NCBI GenBank assembly: GCA_019188255.1
Contig: JAETXT010000001.1
Coordinates: 4,712,001 to 4,776,000, forward strand
DNA: 64,000 nt
Source of the DNA: Verticillium longisporum
Taxonomy: Eukaryota > Ascomycota > Sordariomycetes > Glomerellales > Plectosphaerellaceae
Direction: 5' to 3'
Part shown: piece after piece, positions 11,352-22,938 of the stretch
Layout of the letters: every line of letters starts with the position of its first letter
Position numbering within the stretch: the first letter of the stretch is position 1
Made by a program: the position numbers and the translations under genes
Notes under the pieces: model-generated
Database searches by the model: none
What the model saw: the letters and a program-made list of their open reading frames with translations, nothing else
What the model was told of the DNA's origin: nothing

Positions 11352-13440
11352 TCCTGCCATGTGGTCTGTCATTTACAGCTACCGGCGTTAGGCGTCTGCG
11401 GATAGCATCGCGCAAAGCCAGAAAAGAAGACTAGGCCGGCCGGAAGACGCCGGCCAGGAGCAGTGGAGGAAGGGGGCCCTGGCCAACATGAAGTAAGTGC
11501 AGCCATGCGACCCTTATTACAATAGCCATGCGAAAGACCCAATGCTGACAGATTCGCATCATAGGCCAGGGGGAAAACAAGATTGCACCAAACAACATCA
11601 TGACAGCAGGAGGCACCCAGCGCAACACGCATCGCAATCCAGAGCCGTCAAGGGGCTTCGGGGGGGTCCACACCGGGCCTGATTGGAGCTGCGTGTTCGA
11701 TGCGCTCGATTTTGAAATGTGATAGTGTGTTAATTGATGATTTGACTTTGGCCAAACGGCGGCAAACACCGCTTTCTTCACTCAATAGTGACGAGACGGG
11801 TGCAAAACGCGTTAATGGTAGTCTGTAGTTTGGGCCCGGGGAGACGAGATCCCTGTCTTCCGGCTCGCAGGTGACCAGGATGCGTGCAACTCCACGGTGA
11901 GCTTTGGTAATCTCAGAAGCTTGAGCCAGGCCACTCGGCTTGGAAGCTGAGGTACGAGGAGGTACGGTAGACTGGCATTTCCAGTGCCTTGATCTGCCAG
12001 GGATGCATCGTGAGCGATGGCGGGATTTCCAGGTACCGTTGGCCCATTTCGGGCTGCTGCCTGCCCCCAAGTCCACTGCGTCGTAAGGCGCTCGACTTCC
12101 CCCACAGGACCTAAACTCACTAAGAGACCTACCTGGGTACCTTAACTTACCGCAAGGCGCCCGGCCTGGGTCCTCAGTGCAGTATCCACTGCTTCGGAAG
12201 CTTTTAGTACCTTATTACCAAGAAGTCAAACCTCCATCATGCAACTGCCGCGGAATCCTCAACACAATATTACGTGACACGCGGCCGTATTTTCACCGAC
12301 ATCCGTCATTGTCTCGTCACTCTAACCCTTGAACGTTGTATCACCATACAATGAACCACACACCCTGGTTAGTGGCCGACCCTGCAGAGTTGGCAACGTG
12401 CCATGGATAAGGCATCGCCCAAAGCCAAGGTACATACACCGAAGCAAATCTGCCAGGCCAGATTCAGAGCCATCACGCGATGGTCTCACCAGCATGTGTT
12501 TTCGGGTCTCACCTTCAGTATACGTAGCACTCAGGTCACCAGCGCCAAGATGAACGTTTTCGTCAGCACGGAACCGGCGGCTACTGGGAAAGATCAATAA
12601 CCTCGGGAGTCCGCCGGGCCCTTTCCGTGGCGTCGGTAGACTACCACAACGTGGCTACACTTCTCGATCGCGAGTCCACAGAACTTGACCAAATAAGCCA
12701 TGGCAGACGCAATCAGGGAGACATCCCTCCAGCCTTTGTGTAGCACCTGCCTGCCGGCCAACAAAAACTCCCAGGCTGTTCCCTTGATGCAACAATAGAG
12801 TGCAACATCTCCGAGGGGGGTGAAGCAACCACGTCCCAACCGAACACGAGCAGGGATCTTTCTTTTGGTGTGCTAAGCTCGCGTCCAAGCGTCCCAACCG
12901 ACCCCTGAGGGTGGACATGCTTCTTCCGCCAGTCGGCTGATCACATCTCGCAGGCTGGTGGCGCCGCTGCGATCCTGGTATTCGCCCGTCCATCAGTTCT
13001 GGATCTTCAGCTCCTGAGGCGTGAAGGTCCTTTTTCCCGGTATTTCTTTTCTCGTTGCCGCTCTTGTTGCCACGGATCGATCATTAGCGTTTGGGCGCAG
13101 CGGCCGAGGGCGGCCCGCTGTTACCCTTGGGCACCGCGCTGTTGGGCCTTGGGGGTTTGCGACCTGCTGGGACCGACAGGGAGAATGATAATAATACACC
13201 GCATGCCCAGGTCGACCCTCGAAGGCCCTTGTTCTTTGATACTGGCCCGTTTTACGTCAATGTCTGCCCAGAGGTCGCTGTCGAATCTGACTTGCCTTCA
13301 CCGACCGTATCGTATCGGTCTTCTGTCTTCAAGCTGGCCTTACTCATACTCTTCTTAATGGCCGCCATGATGAAGATGCCCTGACGTCCCGCCCACCACC
13401 AAGCAACAACCGCCAACAGCCTGGCCTCCGGTCTTCGAGG
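11352..13440. other. Gene-free stretch
   Basis: About 2.1 kb with only short open frames matching no family I recognise. It contains the FAL1 3' leader and the upstream region of the rhodopsin-domain gene. An ACCTACCTGGGTACCTTAAC-like motif lies near 12127. No RNA gene or mobile element boundary was seen. Confidence 0.6.
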
Positions 13441-15004
13441 ATGCTACCGACTCCGATCGATGGGACTTCGAAAGATGAGGGCATTCAAAATTATGATGGA
13501 GTATGTGATACCACCAATACAACCGCCATTCCTTCCTGGTTGGCGGGCCCGACTCCGGGGCCTGACCACTTCAGAGGGCAGTCCGTAGCCCCGGTGGCGG
13601 TCGTCACAGGAGTCATTGCTGCGCTTTTAGTTGGCCTGCGGTTCTACACGAGGGCCAGGATACTGCGCGCAGTCCACCTGGACGACTGGCTCATTCTTCT
13701 CTCCCTTGTTCTCGGTCTGGGAACGAGCGCCACCATGATAACTCGTCAGTCGGCCGGCCCTGCGTTTCCCTCCATTGCTAATGATCGTGTCAGAACTCAG
13801 TCAGGGCTTGGGCCGTCATTTCTACTATGTCAGCGACAGCTTCAGTGATTACCTCAAAGCCGGGCTCGCCGCGAGCCTCCTGTACACCGCTAGCCTCTTC
13901 TCGACCAAAGTCTCCATTCTCTGTCTTTACATTAGGATATTCTCGTATCAGGGAGTCCAACTTCTGAGCAAGATGCTGCTTGCGATCGTCGTCATCTCCC
14001 ATACGTGGATCATCGCAAGCATCCTAACGACCTGCGTTCCTCTTGATTCCATATGGGTCGTCGAGAAGAAACCGTCATTCTGTCACAGTTTCAGCGTCTT
14101 CTGGGCCAACGCCGGCCTCAATATGGCTACCGATCTTTTGATTTTCCTTTTACCCCTTCCCATACTCTTCAAGCTTCGACTGCCCAGGCGTCAGAAGTAC
14201 AGCCTATATTTTGTTTTTCTCCTTGCGTTTGGGTAGGAAAGATCCCCCTTGCCTCTTGACGAGTAATCGCTAACATGGCTTCTCAGCGTCTGTGTCATCT
14301 CTGTCGTTCGCCTGACGAATCTGTTGAAGCACAAAGACCCGTTGTACTTCTTCATGGACGTTACGTGGACCGCCGTCCCGATCGCCAACTTGAACTGCAT
14401 CGAAGTGCACACGGCCATCGTTTGCGCCTGCCTCACGACCATCAAGCCTTTGCTTGTGCAATGGTTTCCCTTTTTGCTGTCCTCTCGGCCACCGGAGAGC
14501 CCCATGACATATCCCGTACCACGCTACGACAGGCCTCTCACCATCGGCACTCAGATCACGCGACATATTCGACCTCCCCGCTACTCCTTTGTCAGTTCAG
14601 TCCACACGAGTGACTTCAAATACGACACCACCGACGAGGGCGACAACCACTTTCAGCTGCCCATCTTTGCGCCAGGCGACGGAGACGGCCGGTTTGGAAG
14701 CAACAACAGCTACCATCTGGTGGATCTTGAGAGAGACGGGAGCATGCACGACGGAAGGGGGTCGTCTTCGAGGCCGAGCAGCTCGAGACCGTCTAGCTGG
14801 CCCATGCAGTCGTTGCCGCCACGAGCGATGACACCCGAGTGGCCACTCAAGTTACCGACGTCACGCAGCGGCTTGATGGAGGGGCGAGAAAGCGAAGAGA
14901 TTATTGCGGTGCCAGAAATTACCTATTTGCGGGAGGGCCGTCTTTCTCATGAAGTCTTGCAAGGATATGGCCATGCAAGAACGAGCATGCACGGATGGAT
15001 TTGA
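13441..15004 (+). CDS. Rhodopsin-domain integral membrane protein (fungal SAT4-like family)
   Basis: Member of the large fungal family with a seven-helix rhodopsin-like domain (unrelated to retinal-binding opsins), found in plasma membrane proteins of mostly unknown role, some GPCR-like. It has 486 residues from three exons: 13441-13744, 13794-14232 and 14287-15004. Introns 13745-13793 (GTCAGT, TGCTAATG branch) and 14233-14286 (GCTAACATGG branch) restore the family sequence across the joins. Hydrophobic helices start near residue 50 (APVAVVTGVIAALLVGLRFY) and run to about 300. The family marks LGLGRHFYYV, LYTASLFSTKVSIL and NMATDLLIFLLPLPIL are present. The last ~180 residues are a cytoplasmic, serine/arginine-rich tail. 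It lacks the N-terminal cysteine-rich CFEM domain found in some relatives. Ligand unknown. Confidence 0.85.
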
Positions 15005-15869
15005 AGACTGGCCCTCCTGCCCCGAGACACGAAAGGTCTCGAGAGCCCCCAAAGAACGAACCCTGGACTCCAGCAAGAGCCGGAGGGTGACGAAACACAG
15101 GGCGAGGATTTCTCCATCATGGCTGATCCTGATATCGGCCCACAACGACCCGGAGCCCGCAGCCTCCATCGTCCCGGTCCCGGCGTCGAGTACGCGCGCC
15201 CACGGACCAAAATCCCCGACAGCCGTCCGACAACCGAAGGCAAAGATCGGCTGGTGTACCGCGGCGCATGCTCAATGGTTCTCACCACGTGGGGGTCGGG
15301 GATTCATTCTCCCGTCGTGATCGCTGCCAAAATGGCACCACCGATATCCCCGCGTCGTGTCGACACGAATGCACGCCGTGTCATTGATCCAGCAACCGCA
15401 TTCGCGGGGGATGGTCAATCTCAACATGCGGTCAACCACTTCTTGGCTCGACTCCTTATCAGCCTCGCAAATGTCATCATTGCAAATCGGGGGAGCGATG
15501 TCGCAGCGTTTGGCAGAAAGCTATCATTTCGGCGTGATTATCAACCCAATGCAACAACTGTCGCGGCCGAGGCTGGCGTCGTGTAGTGTTATTGATTGGA
15601 TCGCCGCTTGAAGCGGTTGAATGATGCAAGTGGCAGAATACATGCGGTCGATCACGTAATGCTACGCGGTCATTTGGAGATGATTGAGAGGATCATCGAT
15701 GTGTGGGAGGGGAAAGGTGTTGAGTGAGGGGTCAAGGCATACCAAGCATAAATGAAGCGATACCCATTTGAAGAGAGAGTGTGAATGGCCTGGATAGACA
15801 GCATTAAAGATAAGGTAGTCAAGACATTTTCAAACACATCCAATATTTCTCCTTCGAGCAACCGCAAAG
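15005..15869. other. Intergenic region, upstream of TauD-type dioxygenase
   Basis: 865 bases without a supported gene. A CACGTG hexamer occurs near 15286. Otherwise nothing distinctive was seen. Confidence 0.55.
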
Positions 15870-17231
15870 ATGGCACCCTCAGCCACAGAGACAGCCCCGG
15901 CCAAGATTGAAGTCGATGATATCCAGGTGAAGAAGCTGGCCATCAGCGAGAAGCCTGCTGCACCCGCCTTGGAGCAGACAGAGGAGCCGCTGCCCGAGCT
16001 GCGGACTGACCACCGCGAACCCCTGAAACTCAGCGGTGCCCTCGACAAGTACGAGCACATCGAGGTGACGCCCGTCATTGGTCGGGAGTACGTCAACGTA
16101 AACCTGGCCGAGCTGCTGAGGGCACCCAACTCTGACGATCTCATCCGTGACCTGGCCATTACAGGCAAGTCTTCCTTCTCTCTCTCTCTCTCTATCTCAG
16201 CGTCCACGTTGAGGCTAACTCGTGACACACAGTCTCGCAACGCGGTGTCGTCTTTTTCCGCAAGCAGGACGACGTGACGAATGATCTCCAGAAAGAGCTT
16301 GTCCAGCGTCTGGGCGAGCTCTCGGGCAAGCCGTCGACATCGAAGCTGCATATCCACCCGATCAACAACGCAGGCCGCGGTGATGACAAGGACGACGAGA
16401 TCAGCGTCATCTCGAGCGAGCAGGCCAAGAGGCTGTACCTGCATCGCTTCCTGAACTACAACAAGAAGCAGAGCCAGAGGTCGCAATGGCACTCGGACAT
16501 CACGTTCGAGCCCATTCCGAGCGATTATGCCCTGCTCCGACTTACGCAGTTGCCCGAGACGGGCGGTGGTGAGCTCCCATTTTTTCCCCCTTAGTTCCGT
16601 TCAACCCTCATAGATCATGGAGCCAATATCTTGGACGAAGACCATCGCTGACGTACGGCCAGACACGCTTTGGGCTTCAGGCTACGAAGTCTACGACCGC
16701 ATCTCGGCGCCCCTGCAGGGTTTCCTCGACAGCCTGACGGCGACGTACGCGCAGCCCGGGTTCAACGAGGCGGCCGACAAGAACGGCTTCAAGATCTACA
16801 GCGCCGAGCGCGGCGCGCCCGAGAACGTCGGCGAGCTGCTCGAGGCGATCCACCCCGTCATCCGCACGAACCCCGTCACTGGCTGGAAGAGCGTCTTCGC
16901 CGTCGGCCACCACGTGCAGAAGATCAACGGGCTTTCGGACGACGAGTCGAAGCACTTCCTCGCGTGGTTCGTGCAGCTCATTGTCGAGAACCACGACCTG
17001 CAGGTGCGGTTCAAGTGGAGGGACGTCAACGACGTGGCCATCTGGGACAACCGGTCGGTGTACCACGCCGCCACGCCGGATTACCTGTTTGAGAACCTCG
17101 GAGAGAGGCAAGGGTCGAGGGCCGTGAGCTTGGGCGAGAGGCCTTATTTCGACCCCCGGAGCACCAGCCGCAGGGAAGCCATCAAGGCGGAAGTGCTTGC
17201 TGCTGCTGGGCAGAAGGAGGCGGAGCAGTGA
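15870..17231 (+). CDS. TauD/TfdA-family Fe(II)/2-oxoglutarate dioxygenase
   Basis: Probable sulfonate or related alpha-ketoglutarate-dependent dioxygenase, like yeast Jlp1, releasing sulfite for sulfur nutrition; the substrate is inferred only from family. It has 399 residues. The Fe ligands are H and D in QWHSDITFEP and the distal H in SVYHAATPDY; the 2-oxoglutarate-contacting stretch is in the C-terminal third. Exons are 15870-16164, 16233-16568 and 16663-17231. The first intron (16165-16232) begins GC, not GT, as G|GCAAGT, ends CACAG and contains a (CT)n run; splicing there joins LAIT to VSQRGVVFFRKQ, a conserved family segment. The second intron is canonical. It precedes SDH3 in the same orientation with an 808 bp gap. 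The exact substrate remains open. Confidence 0.92.
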
Positions 17232-18039
17232 TGTTGCTACGGGGCTATGGCTTTCCTTTCGTAACATGTCTGAATGAGTACGGTATGCAGTACACGGACA
17301 GAACGTACAAACAAGATCGTCTCAACTCGTGGTGCCATGTATATGTACAAGGCAAATTTTTTGAGCGACGCATATGACTGAACAAGGTATGACATCGCCA
17401 GACCTGGCTCATCTGGCGGACCCTCACAACGCGATGTGAGGCTGTAGTCGGCTCTCCGACAAGGGTGATGAGAGACATGCGAGCACGTTCAACAAAACAC
17501 TGTCAAGCTGGATATGTAGATCACAGAAAAGAAACGGAGTCCGGTTGGTTGCTTCGGGCCCCGAGATCAACGAAGGATCCTTCCCAATATTTATCTTTGG
17601 CGCACCCTTCGTCCAAAGACGTACCGACAACGTAAGTTCATCAGGCCGAAGCCCGTTAGCTGTGCTGTTGGCGGGTGGCCATTTCTATCTGAGGAGGGAA
17701 AGAGGAAAGCAAAAGCGAAGCTGGAGCAAAAAATCGCGACTTTGATGCGGATTGCAAGATGGCCTGTGCGCGTGTCTGCAGAAGCAGCACGTGACTTGAA
17801 TCACGTGCTTTGCAGAGGACGGGTGGACCCCTTGGATTAGGAAGTCATGGCAGGTGATTGGCCCCGGCTGCCGAGGAACCGAGGGCATTCCGCTGGATTT
17901 CGAGAGCTGCGCGGTTGACATCAACACTTTGCTAGTGATTGCTTGCCTGTCATCGATTGATACACGCGACTGCTCCGCCTTACCAACGCCCTCGACCGAT
18001 CAATTACAGTCGTCCACGATACCCCGATTTCTCGACAAG
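17232..18039. other. Intergenic region upstream of SDH3
   Basis: 808 bases with no gene. It holds a perfect inverted repeat built from two CACGTG boxes (17786-17809), annotated separately. No other structure was seen. Confidence 0.6.
17786..17809. promoter_or_regulatory. Inverted repeat of two CACGTG (E-box) sites
   Basis: Nine-base arms AGCACGTGA and TCACGTGCT face each other around a six-base spacer, 231 bases upstream of the SDH3 start codon. CACGTG is the known target of fungal bHLH factors such as Cbf1 and SREBP-like proteins. That it regulates SDH3 is inference from position. Confidence 0.55.
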
Positions 18040-18785
18040 ATGATTGCGCAAAGGGTGGGAGTGTCGGCCGCGCGCCGAGGTGCGTTCCCTACCCCCCCTC
18101 CCGAATCAATGGCCACACTTGTAGCATCGCGAGCAGCCTCATTGAAGCCACCCCGAAAGAGCCTTACGAATGTCGAGCTAACCTCTTCCGCCAGCTGTGG
18201 CCGCGCCCAGCACTTTCTTCACTACCCAGGCCCCTAGGCTGGCTCTCTCTACCTCTCAGATCCGGTGCGTGCCTTTCATCCTCTCTCTCTCCCCCTCTGC
18301 TCGCCATTGAACAGCATCCTCCTAACCTCGACACGTGCAGCCCCGTCGGCACCGCCAAGCTGACGCCCGCCGAGGGCCAGTCCATCCTCGCCGCCCAGCG
18401 CCTCCAGCGCCCGACCTCTCCTCACCTGACTGCCTACCGCATGGACCAGACCTGGTTCGGCGCCTCCATCTGGACCCGTTTCACCGGCGGCGGCCTCTCC
18501 GCCGCTCTCTACGTCTACCTTGGCGCCTACGTCGCCGCGCCCCTGCTCGGCTGGCACATCGAGTCCGCCACCGTCGCCGCCGCCTTCGGTGCCCTGCCTC
18601 TGGCCGTCAAGGGTGGCATCAAGTTCCTCGTCGCATGGCCCTTCATGTTCCACTGCATCAACGGCGTCAGGCATCTGACCTACGACCTCGGCCTCGGCTT
18701 CGCGAAGAAGCAGATCGCCCAGTACGGATGGATCGTCTGGGGCTCCAGTCTCGTCGCTGGACTGTACACTGCTTTCCTGCTGTAA
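18040..18785 (+). CDS. SDH3: Succinate dehydrogenase cytochrome b subunit (SdhC)
   Basis: Membrane-anchor, haem-binding subunit of mitochondrial complex II, where ubiquinone is reduced. It has 184 residues from three exons: 18040-18079, 18195-18264 and 18341-18785. The two short 5' exons encode an arginine/serine/alanine-rich mitochondrial presequence (MIAQRVGVSAARR). The mature part has RPTSPHLTAYRMDQTW, SIWTRFTGG (the SdhC signature, with T-R where many species have H-R or N-R) and HCINGVRHLTYD, which carries the haem-ligand histidine. Three transmembrane helices follow the usual spacing. These quinone-site residues are the place where SDHI fungicides act in this family. It converges on the TAF6 gene with 349 bases between stop codons. 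Confidence 0.95.
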
Positions 18786-19134
18786 ATTACCCCGGCACGA
18801 GGACGGAACCGGGGGGGCTGGCATGCAGACGAGACTGAGAGAGTGGAGGAGCGGTGAAGAGGAGGAGGAAGCAGAAGACTCGAGATGAACAGCTGCACGC
18901 ACATCAGAGACGGAGCGTTGAGGAAAGGAGGCGACGATATCAATAATGCAATCGCCGCGGGGGAAGAGGGGGTCCCCCAGAACCACGGGCCAATGTGTGC
19001 TATAGAAATTATTTCTTCGACTTTGTATACCATGACCATGCCGTCCGTTTTTACCAACCGTAACGCCATTTTGCGCCGACCCGTCTTCGTCGTCACTCTA
19101 GTGTCGCACCCGTGAACACCCACCCCTCACCCGG
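18786..19134. other. Convergent 3' spacer between SDH3 and TAF6
   Basis: 349 bases separate two converging stop codons, so it holds both 3' leaders. No coding signal was seen. Confidence 0.6.
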
Positions 19135-20575
19135 CTACTGGATCGTCCGCGCCTCGAGCACCTGCTCCACGAGCCTCTTGTTCCCCAAGCCGGCGATCCT
19201 TTCGCCGAGGATGGGCCCGATGAATTCCTTCAGCTCGGCCGTCTGCGTTGCCGCCGGCCCGCCGTTGACGCCGTTCGCCCGAGCCCTGTCATCGGCCACG
19301 AGCGTCGCGATCGCCCGGACGATGCCGCCCACGAGCAGCTCGAAGTCGAGCCCCTCGCCCTTGTCCTTGAGCCGCTGCAGGACCTCGTCGCTGTACGCCC
19401 GGAGGTACTTGAGCACGAGCACGCGCACGGCCTCGGGCCCGCCGGCCGCCGCGAGCCCTGTGATGGCGCCGTAGTGCGCGGCCGGCAGCTTGTCCGGGTC
19501 CATGAAGAACTTGAGACACGTGCGGACGAGTTTGGGGCGGAGGAGGTGGTTGGAGGCGGCGTAGCGCAGGGCAATCTTGCCGAGGAGCGAGGCCGAGAAC
19601 TCGCGCAGCTCGTACTGGTCCTTCGTGGCGTCGTCGGCGCCCAGCTTGCGGCCGAGCAGGCAGGTGAGGACGGGCGCAGCGATGGCGTTGGCGTACGGGT
19701 CGAGGAACAGGTTTGTGTTCTCAATGAGAGCCTCGGTGAGCTCCATGACGCGGCGGAGGGTGAAGACGTCGTCGAGCCGGTGGGTCACCTGGTTCGCGAC
19801 AAAGTTGACAAAGTAGGGGATCAGCTGGTGCAGGCCAGGGTCTGTACGGACGGAGGCGAGAGCGGCATGGCGGAGGCGGACCACCTCGTCGTCTGGGTTG
19901 TCGTCGAGGAGAGCGTTTTGGACCTTCTCAAAGTAGAGAACGAGCTCCTTGGAGATGATGTGTTTGACTGTCGGTCGGAGCGAGACGTTGTCGTTGCCGG
20001 CAAGAGCGGCCATGGCGGGGTTAGCCCCAGGCCCTTTCGGTAGCAACTCCTGGCTGCGAGACTCGGCGGTCGTCGGGTTCTGGGGGATGGACGGCTGAAC
20101 ACCCTCAATGGCGAGCCAGTGGGCTGGGGGATTGAAGCGTTAGCGGGAGCATGGGAAAACTTCAGCTGGCCCACCTACCAGTGAAGCTCATGTCGCGCGG
20201 CACCTTGGGCAGGGGCGCGTTGATCAGCTTCTCGAAGTCGACCTCTTCATCCTCCAAGTAGTAAAGTGGCTGGCCGGGACCGAGGCTTGCCTCTCCATAG
20301 CGTAGCGGGCGCGTTGATTCGTATCCGTAGAGGGGTTCGACATCAAGAACGCGAAGGGCTTGTGCTATATCGCCGACAGTAAGGGTGGTGCGGCGCGCCG
20401 CGCGCATGAAGCGGAGGGCCTCAATCACGACCTGGCCGATGCGGTACTCAGCATCTTGCGTTAGAACGCGGAGAGCATCTTCGTTCAGAGAAGAAATTCC
20501 AACGGACTCGGCGACGTCCTTCACATTCTCTGGATTCCAGAGGAGCTTCGTTTCGGGCTGCGCGGGTTGGGCCAT
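19135..20575 (-). CDS. TAF6: Transcription initiation factor TFIID subunit 6 (TAF6)
   Basis: Histone-fold subunit of TFIID (and SAGA in yeast) that pairs with TAF9 in the nucleus. It has 461 residues. The N-terminal H4-like histone fold spans about 10-75 ([10 protein letters not shown] ... [36 protein letters not shown]). The C-terminal TAF6 HEAT-like domain fills about 200-450, with [26 protein letters not shown] helices and the conserved [12 protein letters not shown]. Exons are 20575-20179 and 20123-19135; intron 20124-20178 starts GTAGGT, ends CCCAG and joins SFTG to [10 protein letters not shown]. The start is the only ATG ahead of the histone fold. High-GC third positions give long shadow frames on the other strand. 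Confidence 0.95.
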
Positions 20576-21498
20576 CGCAGCGGCGTTGATAATGCCTGGC
20601 TTTTGCAGTTACACGGGGGGTGAAGCTGGCATGTCAAGTCGCGACGGATTGGAGTTCGGAGTTCTGATTGCTTAATTGCTTATTATTGCTATTCTTGAGA
20701 TGCTGGCTGCGTTTGGCGAGAAGCGGGGGCCAGAACTGATGGTTTATCGCTCTAACGGAGCTACTACCCCGCTTGCCGCTCTCAAGGACGGGGAGGACGG
20801 TGATGGCGACACTGTTGAACCATGGGACATCTTCCACAAGATAGTCGATGGGAAGAACACTTGCAGGCTTTTGAATTCCTTATTTCTTTTTGCCAACTGC
20901 AGGATCCAGCTTGGAAACTCTTCAAGTTGAGGAGAAGTCCATTGGGGTAGAGGTAGTTTTCATGACACGGCAGCATATTTGCCCAATGGAGGCACATAAT
21001 AATGGCCAGGCATTGCTTAAGTATTCACTATGCTGCCCTTCCCTCGGCAGCTGCTCAAAGATCCCTTCGTATTCCTTTGAATGTGGGCTTTTACTTCATA
21101 CATGGCTTGCCTTGCTTTAGACCCTCTTTATAACCTTAATCGCCAACAAATCTTCAGTTTAGGTACGATGACTGGATGGGGCAGATTAAATCCGTACTGG
21201 ATCAAACCCCCCCAATCGAAAAAGGTTCCTTTGTAGTCTCAGATTCAAAACAGCTGCCCCCAGGGTTCATCAGGGGCATCGCATGACGCCGTGGTGGTGA
21301 GATATCGATGACGTTGGAACCCTGACGTCATGGAACCCTGTTACCCAAACAGCGTGTGACCTGTTGGTCACCACGTACCTGGGCCTTGCCATGCCTTACT
21401 TCAAGCGTAGCAATCGCTCTTCCCTTGGTTCAATAAAATCATCACCAATTAACACAAACAACACATTTACGAGCAACTTTACAAAACATCTGCGAATC
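20576..21498. other. Gene-free stretch between TAF6 and the CsbD-like gene
   Basis: 923 bases without a recognisable gene. It includes the upstream regions of both neighbours, which diverge. Base composition is more AT-rich than in the block to the left. Confidence 0.55.
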
Positions 21499-21839
21499 AT
21501 GTCTGACCAGAACACCAACCAGCAGCCCGGCCTCATCGCTGGCCACGCTGAATACATCAAGGGCGCTGCAGAGGTAAATGGCCCAACCCATTGCCATATG
21601 TTATGGGACCTCCTTAGACTGACGGTGAGAAGAGCGCAATCGGTAGTGTCACCGGAAGCCACGCTTGGACTTCATCGGGTGAGCAGGACAAGGCACATGC
21701 GGCTTCCTCCATGAAGGCAGCAGCTGAGGCGCGCGATCCTTCAACACAAGGTTACGGCAAGATTGAAGAGACAGCAGGCAAAGCTTTTGGATGTGAGGGT
21801 ATGGAGAAAGAGGGCGCAGCGAGCGCGAAGAAGGATTAA
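21499..21839 (+). CDS. CsbD-like small stress protein (cruciform-DNA-recognition-like)
   Basis: Small hydrophilic alanine/lysine/glutamate-rich protein resembling fungal CsbD-like proteins, which are often labelled mismatched base pair and cruciform DNA recognition protein after Ustilago Hmp1. Seen: GLIAGHAEYIKGAAE, then IGSVTGSHAWTSSGEQDKA, then GYGKIEETAGKAFG, the repeated G-x-(5-6)-G-x-A-x-E-x-x-G pattern of the family. Exon 1 is 21499-21573. Two 3' splice sites are possible, both in frame: 21617 (44 bp intron, TTAG) or 21632 (59 bp, with CTGAC branch, AAG). Exon 2 ends at 21839, giving 93-98 residues. No membrane segment or signal peptide is present. Its role is inferred as stress-induced; a DNA-binding role is only an annotation tradition. 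Confidence 0.7.
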
Positions 21840-22245
21840 CGTTAGCTGAACTACTTATCACATCGCATCTTAATGCATTTAACTTAAGCATCCCATCAAG
21901 CTCGATACACTCGATTGACACATGATAGCGACCTCAAGGACATAGAGGTCAGAGTAGACATGTAGCACAACAACGGCTCATACAATGGCCTCGTTGATCC
22001 AACATGGCTGCAGAGTCTGAAGACCTACAGCTATTGGACCACCAAGAGTTGTTCGTCGAATAGATGCTTTCGGAAACCCTCGGCAAGCTTCCTTTCTCAG
22101 GTTGAAAGAACAAGGAATTTGGTCATCCCGAAATTTGTTGAATCATTCTTATGTTATACTAGAGATCAATGGGTTGCAAGGCTTGGGAATATGTCCTTAC
22201 TGATGTATGTGCACCTGGTGCCATCCCTCATATGTGTTTGAGTCG
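21840..22245. other. Intergenic spacer, convergent
   Basis: 406 bases between the 3' ends of the CsbD-like and cupin genes. No gene or repeat was seen. Confidence 0.55.
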
Positions 22246-22938
22246 TCAATCATGCTTTCCTCTCTTCTGCTCTTTATCTTCATACTCAGGATATGAAGCT
22301 TTGTACCCAAGCAGAAACTGTCCAACACACCCAATCGAGACCATCAAAATCATGTTCAAAAGAAGGTTGACGCACTCCGGACCTGGCACTGGCAATGCGA
22401 TGGGCATCCAGTTGTGCATCGAGAAAACCATAATCTGGAAAATGGATGGTGACACCCCAGCTCTCCGACAGTCTGCAAAGTATGACAAAACATTCCTAAA
22501 GAAGCGTTCTTCCATCTCCACATACTCCTTGTCGTAGTAGTATGATACCGCTAGTGGTTCTTTCGAGTCGGGAGCAACGTCGAATGTGTGCCATCTCCGA
22601 GCGGGCACGACAATCCGGTCACCCTTCTTCAATTGAACGGTCTTTCCACCCCAAAGATACCACGTACCCTCCCCAGAGTCGACACGGAAGTGTTCATCTT
22701 GAAGGAGGTGATAATGCGGCGGTGGTCTGTAGAAACTTGACTCGAAATCGTGCTGAGAATCTTTCTGAGGAAAGATCTGTGTCGAGAATGTAGCATCCGA
22801 CGGGCTAGGCGTTCTGAAGCTAATCGAAAACTGTCTTTGGTGGGTGTCTTGAAGGACGACAGGATTCTGTTCTGCTGTGCGATGCCGCGGGACTTCATCT
22901 CGTCTTAAGAAGGCAAGGGGTGGACAGAAACTGAACAT
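22246..22938 (-). CDS. Cupin-domain protein with C-terminal membrane segment
   Basis: 230 residues in one exon. A single cupin fold spans about 70-150. Metal-binding motif 1 is HYHLLQDEHF (H-x-H-x4-E) and motif 2 is around GDRIVVPARRWHTF with its histidine. A hydrophobic segment near 187-210 (NLLLNMILMVSIGCVGQFLLG) is probably a membrane anchor; there is no N-terminal signal peptide. Cupins of this kind act as dioxygenases, isomerases or decarboxylation partners, but no substrate can be named. It is head-to-head with an FAD monooxygenase, separated by 776 bases, suggesting shared regulation in aromatic or polyketide metabolism (inference). It could be intronless, or have a missed 5' exon; the start at MFSFCPP is the first ATG of the open frame. 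Confidence 0.78.
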   Translation of the reverse strand: MFSFCPPLAFLRRDEVPRHRTAEQNPVVLQDTHQRQFSISFRTPSPSDATFSTQIFPQKDSQHDFESSFYRPPPHYHLLQDEHFRVDSGEGTWYLWGGKTVQLKKGDRIVVPARRWHTFDVAPDSKEPLAVSYYYDKEYVEMEERFFRNVLSYFADCRRAGVSPSIFQIMVFSMHNWMPIALPVPGPECVNLLLNMILMVSIGCVGQFLLGYKASYPEYEDKEQKRGKHD

